Origin: Algibacillus agarilyticus | GTDB taxonomy: Bacteria > Pseudomonadota > Gammaproteobacteria > Enterobacterales > Alteromonadaceae | Direction: 5' to 3' | Assembly (NCBI RefSeq): GCF_003286125.1 | Contig: NZ_QMED01000006.1 | Span: 150,095 to 214,094 of the forward strand | DNA: 64,000 bases | The notes under the pieces: generated by a model | What the model saw: the letters and a program-made list of their open reading frames with translations, nothing else | What the model was told of the DNA's origin: nothing | The model's database searches: none | Shown: positions 9,384 through 17,556 of the stretch, one piece after another | Position numbering within the stretch: position 1 is the first letter of the stretch | Layout of the letters: every line of letters starts with the position of its first letter | Translations under genes and position numbers: made by a program

Positions 9384-9893
9384 TTAATACTTTTTATAAC
9401 CATCAAGAGACAAGCCACCTTCCCCTGATATTTTTAAAATATTGCAAACAACCTCGAAATAATGAGGTTGGATACCAGGAATATCTTTATGTTTCCCGTG
9501 GTCATTTAAAGATCGAATTGTTTTGAATTTATCCCAATCATTTCTTTCAGTAATTATATCGTTTACTTCGTGATGTTTTGTTAAATCATGGTCACGAAAT
9601 ATTCTAATGTATTCATTTATCTCATCACTTTCGTTTTGTGAAAGTGGTTTGCCTTTAATTACAGATTCAGAAACGTCTTTTCTTGATGAATATTCCCGAT
9701 ACAAGTACACCATTTTACTAAACCTATCAGCACCACTAGAAACAAGTAACTGCAATTGTTGCCATGATAGTCTCGTGATATTAGTGATTTGAATTGTACT
9801 TCTTTGTCCCTTTCTATTTGAAACTTGAACAAGTTCATTGACCTTGAAGTTTGCTATTTCTTTATAAAGCTTTACATCATATTCAATTTTCAC
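9384..9893 (-). CDS. Unknown partner of the Mrr-like nuclease
   Basis: A 169-aa protein counted from the GTG at 9893, which follows AGAGG with good spacing; a GTG at 9899 overlaps that site. I recognise no family. It is charged and soluble, with no signal peptide or membrane segment. The N-terminal ~45 residues look beta-rich (FKVNELVQVSNRKGQRSTIQITNITRLSW), followed by mainly helical sequence with many Asp, Glu, Lys and His, including DHDLTKHHEVNDI and LNDHGKHKDIPG. It is the first gene of the two-gene module and starts about 30 bp inside the boundary marked by the attC-like site. It could be a specificity, antitoxin-like or regulatory partner; the sequence does not decide. Confidence 0.65.
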   Translation of the reverse strand: MKIEYDVKLYKEIANFKVNELVQVSNRKGQRSTIQITNITRLSWQQLQLLVSSGADRFSKMVYLYREYSSRKDVSESVIKGKPLSQNESDEINEYIRIFRDHDLTKHHEVNDIITERNDWDKFKTIRSLNDHGKHKDIPGIQPHYFEVVCNILKISGEGGLSLDGYKKY

Positions 9894-9922
9894 AAACACC
9901 TCTGGTACGATATTACCGATTC

Positions 9923-9981
9923 ACCTAACGTTTAGCATTCATGCGTCACGTAGTGTGTGATCGCATAATGCCTTGTTGAAC
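9923..9981. other. attC-like (59-base-element-like) recombination site
   Basis: 59 bp bounded by ACCTAAC (9923-9929) and GTTGAAC (9975-9981), which satisfy RYYYAAC and GTTRRRY. Between them GCATTCATGCG pairs with CGCATAATGC, leaving one extrahelical base, and TCAC pairs with GTGA further in. This is the architecture of an integron cassette attC. Read on the minus strand, R' is GTTAGGT and the unknown gene begins about 30 bp later, as in cassettes. However, the extrahelical base would be on the less usual arm, so orientation is uncertain. No integrase gene is in the window. Confidence 0.5.
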
Positions 9982-10125
9982 GAAGCTGATGCCTTCGCCC
10001 AACTTAAATTGGTATGTTTAATGCTATAGGAAATTGCTTTTTAAAGGAAGCTGGCTTCAGTATTAAACCCGTAATTGGAATCATGTGCGTTAATCACATG
10101 CAGCGTGCATGGCCGTCATCATAAT

Positions 10126-10249
10126 CCCACTCAAGTAGGTTGGCGCTAAGCTTGCGCAGCCCAACGTAACGGCACGTATGATATATTAAAATGGCGGTTT
10201 TTGAGTTAGCAAAGAGTGTTGGACTTCATGCTTCTGCCCAATCTACTTG
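10126..10249. repeat. Family D repeat, right copy flanking the nuclease module
   Basis: Direct repeat of 7672-7795, differing at two positions seen near its right end. Together the copies enclose 2.3 kb with the two-gene nuclease module and the attC-like site. Bases 9982-10125 show no gene; they include a GATGCCTTCGCCCAAC stretch next to the attC-like site. Confidence 0.85.
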
Positions 10250-10318
10250 CTGCGTTCAGTAAAAAAATATGTAATTTATTCAACGCTGTTCATCTCACAA
10301 ATCCGTTAAGTCGCATTT

Positions 10319-11329
10319 TTAAAGTTGCGCTAACCCTAATGCGGCTTGGTGTTTCATGTAGTCGCTTATCTTCCAACTTTGTGGGTTCCAACCAAGTAAA
10401 AAGCGATAAAAATCGGCCCAAGCTATCGGATATAACGTTTTGGTTTCAGTGGTTAATGCCATAAAATCAATCGGTTTTTCATAAAGCGTTAAGGCTTGTT
10501 TAAGGTGAGTTAAATAGGCTTCAACCACGCGTTCGTCATAATCAAAGAGCTGTTGGTTTTGTAAGCAACTTCCCACTAAATAGGCTAAATCTTTTACGCC
10601 AGCCCCCATGCCCACATATTGAAAATCAATCGCCGCAACTTTATACCCAAGGCCGACTTCAGGGTTATCGCTTGTCGCATCAAACGTAGGCAAAAAACAC
10701 AAATTTTCAAATTTAGCGTCACCATGTACCAAGGTCTTAAATTGCGCTTGTTGCAATCGGCAATCAATGGCTTGCGCTTGTGTTTTAAATTCGCTTGCCG
10801 GCATCGCTGCTAGCTCATCTTGCCGCGTTGCTAAATGCCAATAAGTGCCTATCGGCCATAAATTAAAACCGTTATCAACGTGGTTAACGCCCATAAATCG
10901 CGCATGAAAAAAAGCGAGCCAACGAATAGCCGCATTGAGCTCTTGCCAAGTTGCTAACGTTTTACGTTCGGTATAACCCTGTTCATCTAAATCTTCCATC
11001 ACCAATAACGTATCGGCATGAGTTACTTTGCTAGCGATCAAATTAGGTATTTTGCAATTTAAATCGGTTAACGGCGCATAGTGTTGATAAAATGCGGCCT
11101 CAACTTGATAAGATTTAACTTTACGTTCGTGGCTTGCACTTGTATTCCAGCCTCTAGGGTGGCGGCTCGCATTAGCTGGCGCAATGGCTTTAACAATATA
11201 ATCTTGATGAGTTGATAACGATCGACAACGCACTATTTGCCCATAACCGCTCCACAATGATTGCACTTGTTCTGTGATAATCAGCTCAGAATCATTGAGT
11301 AACATTTTGAGTTCGGCTAATAAATCCAT
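10319..11329 (-). CDS. Phosphotransferase, ecdysteroid/choline-kinase-like
   Basis: A 336-aa cytosolic kinase of the protein-kinase-like APH/choline-kinase superfamily. The catalytic loop HGDAKFEN (Brenner motif, about 208-215) and the metal-binding IDFQYVG (about 240-246, equivalent to DFG) are both present. The ATP-lysine is probably in YIVKAIAP. TLLVMEDL is the hinge region. The VGMGAGVKDLAYLVGSCL segment is typical of the EcKinase-like branch, whose bacterial substrates are unknown small alcohols. It stands alone with an AGGA ribosome site and is divergent from the secreted repeat protein. Antibiotic phosphotransferase activity should not be assumed from the fold. Confidence 0.8.
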   Translation of the reverse strand: MDLLAELKMLLNDSELIITEQVQSLWSGYGQIVRCRSLSTHQDYIVKAIAPANASRHPRGWNTSASHERKVKSYQVEAAFYQHYAPLTDLNCKIPNLIASKVTHADTLLVMEDLDEQGYTERKTLATWQELNAAIRWLAFFHARFMGVNHVDNGFNLWPIGTYWHLATRQDELAAMPASEFKTQAQAIDCRLQQAQFKTLVHGDAKFENLCFLPTFDATSDNPEVGLGYKVAAIDFQYVGMGAGVKDLAYLVGSCLQNQQLFDYDERVVEAYLTHLKQALTLYEKPIDFMALTTETKTLYPIAWADFYRFLLGWNPQSWKISDYMKHQAALGLAQL

Positions 11330-11560
11330 GGTTTAGTTCCTATTTTACACTTTTCATTTTTTGCAACAATGGCCATCAACTACAGCATATTATGTATTTT
11401 AAAAGCTAAATGATTTAAACAATATTTGTCTTGATTTGTGAACTTGGCCTTTTTGTTATTAACAGAAGCATGTTAGTTTGTTCTTTCATCTCAATTAGCT
11501 ATAACTGCCAATTTAAAAATAAATCTGTTAAATATTGGCACTCACTATATGGATATAAAA

Positions 11561-14275
11561 ATGTCATACAATAAAGGTTTTATAAAAAACCTGTTTAGCT
11601 TCGTTTTGTTGCTGTCAGCCACCTGTATTGCAGCACCAAGCTCAACTATTTTAATCGAAGTTCCAAGGGTTACCCTAGCAGGTCCGACTCCTAATTCAAT
11701 TCAAATTCTTTATTCAGCCGACCCATCAACTGAAATAGGTATTAACACCGCCACTTTTGATACAGCCGATATATCAATAACTGGCCCCGGTGGTGCAATA
11801 TCAATAATAAATAGCTCGGTGATGAGCAATGACGTTATGGGCTATACCGTCACTTACACATTTGCCCCTCCGGGAGGCGCTTGGTCACAAGCCGACAATG
11901 GGGTTTATCATATTGCTATGGTGCCCAACCAAGTATTCGATAATGACGGTATTGCCGTAACCAATCAATCAATCTCAAGCTTCGATGTTAATATTGATAC
12001 AACAAAACCGATTGCGGCTTTAAATACATCATTTACTGATATAACAACACCCGGCACTAGCCCTAACACCATTCAAATTACCTACACTGATGCCGATTCG
12101 AGTATCGATTCAACGAGCTTTGATAATGCCGATATAAGCATTGTCGGTCCAAGTGGCGCACTATCAATAATAGGTAGTGATGTAAATAACAATACAGTCA
12201 CCTACACGTTTTCTCCACCAGGAGGGGCTTGGGCACAAGCCGATAACGGCGAATATACAATAAATGTTGTGCAAGGTGCTATTCGCGATCAAGCGGGTAA
12301 TACGAACAATGCAAAAACACTCTCTAGTTTCAACGTTAATATTGATACAACAAAACCGATTGCGGCTTTAAATACATCATTTACTGATATAACAACACCC
12401 GGCACTAGCCCTAACACCATTCAAGTTACCTACACTGATGCCGATTCAAGTATCGATACAACGAGCTTTGATACCGCAGATATAAGCATTGTCGGTCAAA
12501 ATGTTGGCTCTCTAACTATTTTAGGCTATACCGTTGAGGGTGATACTGTCACCTACACGTTTGCTCCGCCAGGGGGTGCTTGGGCACAAAGCGATAATGA
12601 CGAGTTCTTTATCAATGTTGTGCAAGGTGAAGTATTTGATATATCAGGTAACACGCTTAATGCTCAAATGCTTTCTGCTTTTAGGGTTAACATCGACCAA
12701 ACGAAACCAACCGCAACACTATTAACAGCCGCCATTAACATTGATGAAGTAAGCAGAACCCCCAACACAATACGTGTTGATTATTCAGATGGCGTTAATT
12801 CGATCGATCCAACAAGTATAGATGCAGGCGACCTCAGCGTGGCGGGCTGCGAAATAACACTCATTTCAGTAGAAGGTCAGATCGCGACTTATTCTATTTT
12901 GCCCGTTGACGGCGAATGGGGCATTGAAGATAGCGCGGTAAAAACAATCATCTTAAATGCGGCTGAAATAAGTGATTATTCTGGTAATGTTAATACGCAG
13001 ACGGTACTTCAATCGTTTAATGTTGATATACCCACTGAAACGTGGACAGGTTCACAACCTCACCTCATAGAACAAGATATACAGATAGCAAGTGGACATG
13101 AATTAACGATAACCCACTTTGCTCAACTCGAAATAGCCGATGTTGATAAATCGGGAGCAGGCCTAGATGATCAGCTAATTGAATTAACCGTCGCGGGTAA
13201 GGTGTTATTTGATGAAACCGAAAACCGAGTTGACGCAAAAAACACTTGGCGTGGGTTTGAGTTATTAACCGGTGGATATATTGATTTTGGCCGTAGTTTA
13301 ATAAACGGTGATATATATGCCAACAATGGTGCCACCGTCAATCTAAATAAAGCCACTATTAACGGTAACCTAGGTTTAGATTCAAGTGCAATATTCCAAG
13401 TCAACCTAAACTCAGCCAACGAGCACACACAAGCCAGTATCGATGGTTTAATCGTTTTAAACGGGTTATTAGTTCTTAATTCCAACACCTTCACGATCAA
13501 CACTGAATTAGAAAATAGCACGCTTGTAATCGTTGAAAACAATGGCTCACATAACATACAAGGCAACTTTTCCGGTTTACCTGAAGGTGCCTTAATAAGC
13601 GACGACAATTATGATTTTAGGATATCTTATACAGCAGGTGATGGTAATGACATTGCCCTCACCTTAGATTGCGGTGTGGGTTATTTTGCAGATATTGAAG
13701 CCTGTGCGGTTTGCAATAAAGGATATTATTGTCCAGACAATATTAATCAAATAGCCTGCCCTATTGGCAAGTTTTCTAGCGAAGTAGGACAAACTCAATG
13801 TCAGACCGCTTCACCAGGCTTTTTTGTTACCTACACGGCTGCCGATACACAGCAAGCTTGCTCAGCAGGCTTTTATCAACCGAGTTACGGAGCCCAAACG
13901 TGTGTTCCGGCACCAGAAGGATCGTTTGTAGACACGGTAGCCGCCACACAATTTAACGCGTGTGTAGAGGGAACATATCAACCCCACCCAGCACAAACGA
14001 CTTGTATACAAGCATCAGCAGGCCATTATGTTGATCTGATGGGGGCAATAGCAGAAACCGCATGCCCTGAAGGTACAACTTCAGATGCGGGCGCTTCAAA
14101 TAGTGAAAGTTGCTATGATTTACCCGTCATCATTGACGATAAACCAAAACAAGATAAACCCTTTTTGAAGCAAATTAAGCGTATTAAAACGTTATTCAAC
14201 AAATATAAATCGCGCTTTAAATTAATAAAAAAGAAGTTAAGAAAAACTCGTCGTTTAGCGCGTAAACGTAAATAA
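11561..14275 (+). CDS. Large secreted Ig-repeat and Cys-rich protein with basic tail
   Basis: About 904 aa from the ATG at 11561 (GGA 7 bases upstream); an ATG at 11549 would add 4 residues. A signal peptide ends near TCIAA. Four ~110-residue beta-sandwich repeats follow, each with a TYTFxPPGGAWxQxDN-like core and ending in NVNIDTTKP; repeats 2 and 3 are nearly identical even in DNA (about 11986-12100 and 12330-12445). A beta-helix-like section comes next, then a Cys-rich region (GYYCP, C-P-I-G-K-F, C-x-x-G-x-Y-Q-P) resembling GCC2/GCC3 or ephrin-receptor-like repeats. The last ~45 residues are strongly basic (Lys/Arg runs). It is probably exported or surface-bound; adhesion is a guess. Confidence 0.75.
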   Translation: MSYNKGFIKNLFSFVLLLSATCIAAPSSTILIEVPRVTLAGPTPNSIQILYSADPSTEIGINTATFDTADISITGPGGAISIINSSVMSNDVMGYTVTYTFAPPGGAWSQADNGVYHIAMVPNQVFDNDGIAVTNQSISSFDVNIDTTKPIAALNTSFTDITTPGTSPNTIQITYTDADSSIDSTSFDNADISIVGPSGALSIIGSDVNNNTVTYTFSPPGGAWAQADNGEYTINVVQGAIRDQAGNTNNAKTLSSFNVNIDTTKPIAALNTSFTDITTPGTSPNTIQVTYTDADSSIDTTSFDTADISIVGQNVGSLTILGYTVEGDTVTYTFAPPGGAWAQSDNDEFFINVVQGEVFDISGNTLNAQMLSAFRVNIDQTKPTATLLTAAINIDEVSRTPNTIRVDYSDGVNSIDPTSIDAGDLSVAGCEITLISVEGQIATYSILPVDGEWGIEDSAVKTIILNAAEISDYSGNVNTQTVLQSFNVDIPTETWTGSQPHLIEQDIQIASGHELTITHFAQLEIADVDKSGAGLDDQLIELTVAGKVLFDETENRVDAKNTWRGFELLTGGYIDFGRSLINGDIYANNGATVNLNKATINGNLGLDSSAIFQVNLNSANEHTQASIDGLIVLNGLLVLNSNTFTINTELENSTLVIVENNGSHNIQGNFSGLPEGALISDDNYDFRISYTAGDGNDIALTLDCGVGYFADIEACAVCNKGYYCPDNINQIACPIGKFSSEVGQTQCQTASPGFFVTYTAADTQQACSAGFYQPSYGAQTCVPAPEGSFVDTVAATQFNACVEGTYQPHPAQTTCIQASAGHYVDLMGAIAETACPEGTTSDAGASNSESCYDLPVIIDDKPKQDKPFLKQIKRIKTLFNKYKSRFKLIKKKLRKTRRLARKRK

Positions 14276-14285
14276 CCACTGAAAA

Positions 14286-14324
14286 GTGCTATACCTGAAT
14301 GACTTCATTGACATGGTATAGCAC
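14286..14324. terminator. Bidirectional terminator
   Basis: GTGCTATACC (14286-14295) and GGTATAGCAC (14315-14324) form a perfect 10-bp stem between convergent genes. T-rich tracts are poor, so efficiency is uncertain. Confidence 0.6.
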
Positions 14325-14359
14325 ACTCAAGTCAATTAGGTCTGTAGACGACTTTACGC

Positions 14360-15163
14360 TTAAACTATCGTTATTAACATTTTAATACTGAGTGTAATTA
14401 ACAATAAAGCAAAAACCTTTTTTAGCACAGGAACCGGTAAATAATGAGCGAGTTTTACACCATAAGGGGCACAAAAAAAGCTAGTAATAGAGATTAATAA
14501 CACCGCCGGTACATAAACAAAACCAAGCGTATAATTGTCTAACGATGTATTTGACCAACCATTAACTAAGTAACCAAAAGTACCCGCAATTGATATAGGT
14601 AATCCTATCGCTGCAGAGGTACCCACCGCTTTTTTAATATCAATATTTTTCCATATTAAATAAGGCACCGTTAACGAACCACCGCCAATAGAAACTAAAG
14701 CCGATATTGCACCAATACCTGACCCCACTACATAAAGCTCTTTATTGCCAGTCACCCCTTTATCAGCTTGTGGCTTTTTATTTAAAAACATCTGAATTGA
14801 TACATACGCCATAAAAACAGAAAAAAAGATGGCCAGATAAAGCGCGTTAATTTGAGCCGCTATAAACGTCGATAAAAACGTGCCCAATACAACACCAACC
14901 CCCATGACTTTAACTATTGTCCAATTTACCGCACCATTAGTATGATGCGCCCGCATACTCGATATTGAAGTAAAAATAATAGACGCCATCGACGTGCCTA
15001 GTGCTAAATGAACCACTTTATCTACAGGCACGCCTTGAGCTAAAAATATACTCGTTAGCATTGGCACCATGATCCCGCCTCCGCCGATACCGAGCAACCC
15101 TGCCATCACCCCAACAACAGAGCCTAATAACAAAAAAGATAAAATCCATTCGATTTCTAACAC
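14360..15163 (-). CDS. TSUP (TauE/SafE) family membrane exporter
   Basis: A 267-aa polytopic membrane protein from a GTG at 15163, which has GAGG five bases upstream; an in-frame ATG at 15238 would add 25 residues with poor signals. About eight membrane segments are arranged as two similar halves, each with the family's Gly-rich motif: GLLGIGGGGIMVP in the first and VSIGGGSLTVPYL in the second. TSUP proteins move sulfite, sulfoacetate, thiosulfate or related organosulfur anions; the substrate here is unknown. It lies downstream of the urease block but is separated by a terminator and a family B repeat end, so it is not part of that operon. Confidence 0.85.
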   Translation of the reverse strand: MLEIEWILSFLLLGSVVGVMAGLLGIGGGGIMVPMLTSIFLAQGVPVDKVVHLALGTSMASIIFTSISSMRAHHTNGAVNWTIVKVMGVGVVLGTFLSTFIAAQINALYLAIFFSVFMAYVSIQMFLNKKPQADKGVTGNKELYVVGSGIGAISALVSIGGGSLTVPYLIWKNIDIKKAVGTSAAIGLPISIAGTFGYLVNGWSNTSLDNYTLGFVYVPAVLLISITSFFCAPYGVKLAHYLPVPVLKKVFALLLITLSIKMLITIV

Positions 15164-15335
15164 GTTAACCTCAGAATACAGTTTATGTATTGGCTTTATT
15201 TTAATGGTGAGTTTACTAAATAAACCACTTGAATACATGATGCAGGGGTTTAAAGATAAATGGTTTTAAAAGATAAAAGTGTGTAACAACGGCATTTTTA
15301 ATAACGAAGAGGTATTTAATTGAGTGAAACCGGAA

Positions 15336-15350
15336 AAGTGACTTGGGTAT
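15336..15350 (+). repeat. Solitary family B repeat end
   Basis: AAGTGACTTGGGTAT is identical to the right end of the element at 4484-4790, but no left end was found nearby. It is a remnant or a minimal palindrome fragment. Confidence 0.5.
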
Positions 15351-15355
15351 AAATA

Positions 15356-15380
15356 AAGGGCAAACAGAACGTTTGCCGCT
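15356..15380. terminator. Terminator at the end of the urease block
   Basis: GGCAAAC-agaac-GTTTGCC (15359-15377) with an adjoining AAAG/CTTT extension. On the minus strand it is followed by CTTTATTTAT, ending the ure transcript after the small gene at 15446. Three copies of a TATTTACGATAT-like unit lie between it and that gene. Confidence 0.7.
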
Positions 15381-15445
15381 TTATTTAGCGGTAAATAAGT
15401 AGATTATTTATCGTGTTCTTTATTTACGATATTTATTTACGATAT

Positions 15446-15634
15446 TTATTTACGCTCTTTATTCACGTTACGGCTTCGGATCCACATTGCACCTTTAATC
15501 GCAACAAGCGCCACTAAAGTCCAAAAAGCGATATGATAAAAGGTATGAAAACTACCTTCGCCCATTGCGTGATCGGTATGTGCCGCCGCTACGGTTGATA
15601 AAAATAAGCCAATAGTAAGTAAAATAAATTTCAT
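15446..15634 (-). CDS. Small secreted/membrane protein after ureG
   Basis: A 62-aa protein with an N-terminal signal-like segment ending at AAAHTDH, a His-containing stretch (HTDH, then FHTFYH) and one membrane helix (about 33-50), finishing in a basic tail SRNVNKERK. It starts 15 bp after ureG with AGGAGC just before the ATG, so it is the last gene of the urease operon. I do not recognise a characterised family. The His residues suggest a possible nickel link, but that is inference only. Length and strong ribosome site support a real gene. Confidence 0.65.
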   Translation of the reverse strand: MKFILLTIGLFLSTVAAAHTDHAMGEGSFHTFYHIAFWTLVALVAIKGAMWIRSRNVNKERK

Positions 15635-15649
15635 GTGTAAGCTCCTTTG

Positions 15650-16282
15650 CTAAGCCACAGGCGTGGCAGTTACAGTTAACATGCCTTCAGTTTCGATAAA
15701 TTCTATGATTTGGTCAAGTCCTTGCTTGGTTTTCATGTTAGAAAAAACAAAAGGTCTATCACCTCGCATTTTACGAGTATCTCTGTCCATCACATCTAAT
15801 GATGCCCCAACTAAGTCAGCAACATCAATTTTATTAATAATAAGTAAGTCAGATTTGGTAATGCCCGGCCCACCTTTACGTGGGATTTTGTCGCCGGCAG
15901 ACACATCAATCACGTATATCGTTAAATCAGATAACTCTGGGCTAAACGTTGCGCTTAAATTATCACCGCCACTTTCAACTAATACAAAATCTAAATCTGG
16001 GTGGCGCTCTTGTAACTCGTCAATTGCAGCTAAATTCATTGACGCATCTTCTCGAATTGCCGTATGCGGACAACCTCCGGTTTCTACCCCCATAATGCGA
16101 TCTTCTTCAAGCGCGCTATGGCGAGTCAAAAATTCAGCATCTTCACGAGTATAAATATCGTTAGTCACAACGGCCATGTTATATTTTTCGCGTAATGCTA
16201 AGCAAAGTGAACGCAGTAATGCGGTTTTGCCTGAACCGACGGGTCCGCCAACACCAATTCTTAAAACTTGTTTTTTATTCAT
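15650..16282 (-). CDS. ureG: UreG, urease accessory GTPase
   Basis: A 210-aa SIMIBI-class GTPase that drives nickel delivery into urease together with UreD, UreF and UreE. The P-loop GGPVGSGKT is at 12-20, the nickel/zinc-binding Cys-Pro-His motif (GCPHT) at 70-74, ESGGDN is the switch region, and NKID gives guanine specificity. Length is typical (about 205-210 aa). It lies 8 bp after ureF in the minus-strand ure operon. Confidence 0.97.
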   Translation of the reverse strand: MNKKQVLRIGVGGPVGSGKTALLRSLCLALREKYNMAVVTNDIYTREDAEFLTRHSALEEDRIMGVETGGCPHTAIREDASMNLAAIDELQERHPDLDFVLVESGGDNLSATFSPELSDLTIYVIDVSAGDKIPRKGGPGITKSDLLIINKIDVADLVGASLDVMDRDTRKMRGDRPFVFSNMKTKQGLDQIIEFIETEGMLTVTATPVA

Positions 16283-16290
16283 TTTTTCCT

Positions 16291-16971
16291 CTACGAGCGA
16301 AATAGTCGCGTATATTGTTCTTCATGCCACGCACTTGCCATCGCGAGTCTGGGTAAACTACCGCCGATATTGAGGTCGGTCGTATCATCTGCGATATGAA
16401 TGGCTTGTTGCACAAAGTCTGTTAATTCAAATAATAAATTTTGCGCTTGGGTTTGGCCAAGCGGAACGAGTTTTGTTGCAGCAGCAACTTGATTATCGAT
16501 ATATGTCCAACAATATCCACTGAGTGTACTCTGTTGATCAAGCCCAAATAAATAAGCAGCTAATGTAAATGCGCCGACAAAACTAATCTCTTTACGTTGT
16601 AGTAATTCACTAACGTTGTCTGTATTAATTGCGTTTAAGTTAGAAAGCAAACGAATTAAAGCTTTACCCATTGCCACTTCAGCTAAACGTAGTTCAGCAC
16701 TTTCACGGCAAGCAATTACATGTTGATCCCACACTTTGAATTGCGTGATATCTTGTTGCGCTAAACTGCGATATAAGCGTTTCGATAAAGCTAAATCCGT
16801 TGTTGCTACGGCATCTAATAAATTACTTTTAATCCATTGATGTGTCGTTTCTACGCCATTAACCCATTGCTCTTCAACGGCATATTCAAGCCCTTGTGAG
16901 AATGAAAATCCCCCCACGGGCAAGTTCGCACTACACAATTGCAATAAACGATTACAGGCAATAGCAGACAT
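16291..16971 (-). CDS. ureF: UreF, urease accessory protein
   Basis: The core from the ATG at 16971 is 226 aa, the usual UreF length, starting [12 protein letters not shown] and reaching the conserved [14 protein letters not shown] at once; it ends LFRS like Klebsiella UreF. UreF bridges UreD and UreG in the activation complex and gates GTP hydrolysis. The frame stays open upstream to 17148, past several ATGs (17079, 17091, 17097) that overlap the His-tail codons of ureE. A longer protein with an Asn/Ser/Thr-rich leader is therefore possible. The AGG before the chosen ATG is 11 bases away, which leaves the start uncertain. Confidence 0.93.
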   Translation of the reverse strand: MSAIACNRLLQLCSANLPVGGFSFSQGLEYAVEEQWVNGVETTHQWIKSNLLDAVATTDLALSKRLYRSLAQQDITQFKVWDQHVIACRESAELRLAEVAMGKALIRLLSNLNAINTDNVSELLQRKEISFVGAFTLAAYLFGLDQQSTLSGYCWTYIDNQVAAATKLVPLGQTQAQNLLFELTDFVQQAIHIADDTTDLNIGGSLPRLAMASAWHEEQYTRLFRS

Positions 16972-17068
16972 CGGCGATTCAACCTGAGTATCCAAGCTCG
17001 TGGTTTCAGCGCTGCTTTTGCTCGTGTTACTATCCACATCTCTCACATTAGCCACATTAGCGCTCACG

Positions 17069-17542
17069 TTAGTGTTCATGCTCGTGCTCATGGCCATGTG
17101 AATGCGCGTGAGTGCCTTTATGACCATAAGCACCGCTTTCGGGTGCAAACACAGCGGGTTGATCGTTAATGGTTAAACCATACATAGTCGCGAGTTCTGC
17201 CAGCACATGATCAGGTTTAAAGCGTAACCATAATTCACCAATCTGTAATGATGTATGGCGATTACCTAAGTGATAACACACTTTACTAAAGGTTAACCAA
17301 TCATCGGCAATCGCTGTATTCACCGGTTCAGCTAAGCCTTTAACCTCAATCAATTGGCCACATTCAGTTTTAAGAATTTCACCAATTAATAACGGGTGAC
17401 CACGCTCAACAAAAATACCGATATCGGCACCACCGTCCGTTACTCCTTTAATACGTGCTTTTTTGCGCGTATCGAAATCAAGCGTAATACTGTCGTTGAT
17501 GGCTTGATGTGTATGATCTAAGCGCTCATAAACTTGTAACAT
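17069..17542 (-). CDS. ureE: UreE, nickel metallochaperone
   Basis: 157 aa from the ATG at 17542, which has AGGT 6-7 bases upstream; a longer in-frame ORF reaching 17608 overlaps the end of ureC and is unlikely to be used. The N-terminal peptide-binding-like domain ([10 protein letters not shown]...) is followed by the metal-binding domain with [10 protein letters not shown]. The C-terminus is a His-rich nickel-storage tail, ending [13 protein letters not shown]. UreE delivers Ni2+ to UreG. It starts 15 bp after ureC, and its tail overlaps possible upstream starts of ureF. Confidence 0.95.
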   Translation of the reverse strand: MLQVYERLDHTHQAINDSITLDFDTRKKARIKGVTDGGADIGIFVERGHPLLIGEILKTECGQLIEVKGLAEPVNTAIADDWLTFSKVCYHLGNRHTSLQIGELWLRFKPDHVLAELATMYGLTINDQPAVFAPESGAYGHKGTHAHSHGHEHEHEH

Positions 17543-17556
17543 GTAAATACCTATTT

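Noticed and set aside
7887-9893. Toxin-antitoxin pair
   Set aside because: The nuclease-like protein is far larger than usual toxins and its partner has no antitoxin DNA-binding motif; a restriction-like role is simpler, though unproven.
10216-10464. 82-codon plus-strand ORF
   Set aside because: It begins in the family D repeat and runs antisense into the kinase gene; no coding signals.
10319-11329. Antibiotic-resistance aminoglycoside phosphotransferase
   Set aside because: Only the shared kinase-fold motifs are present; the sequence fits the ecdysteroid/choline-kinase-like branch better and has no resistance context.
15164-15238. 25-residue N-terminal extension of the TSUP exporter
   Set aside because: The GTG at 15163 has GAGG at ideal spacing and gives the family's usual length; the upstream ATG lacks such a site.
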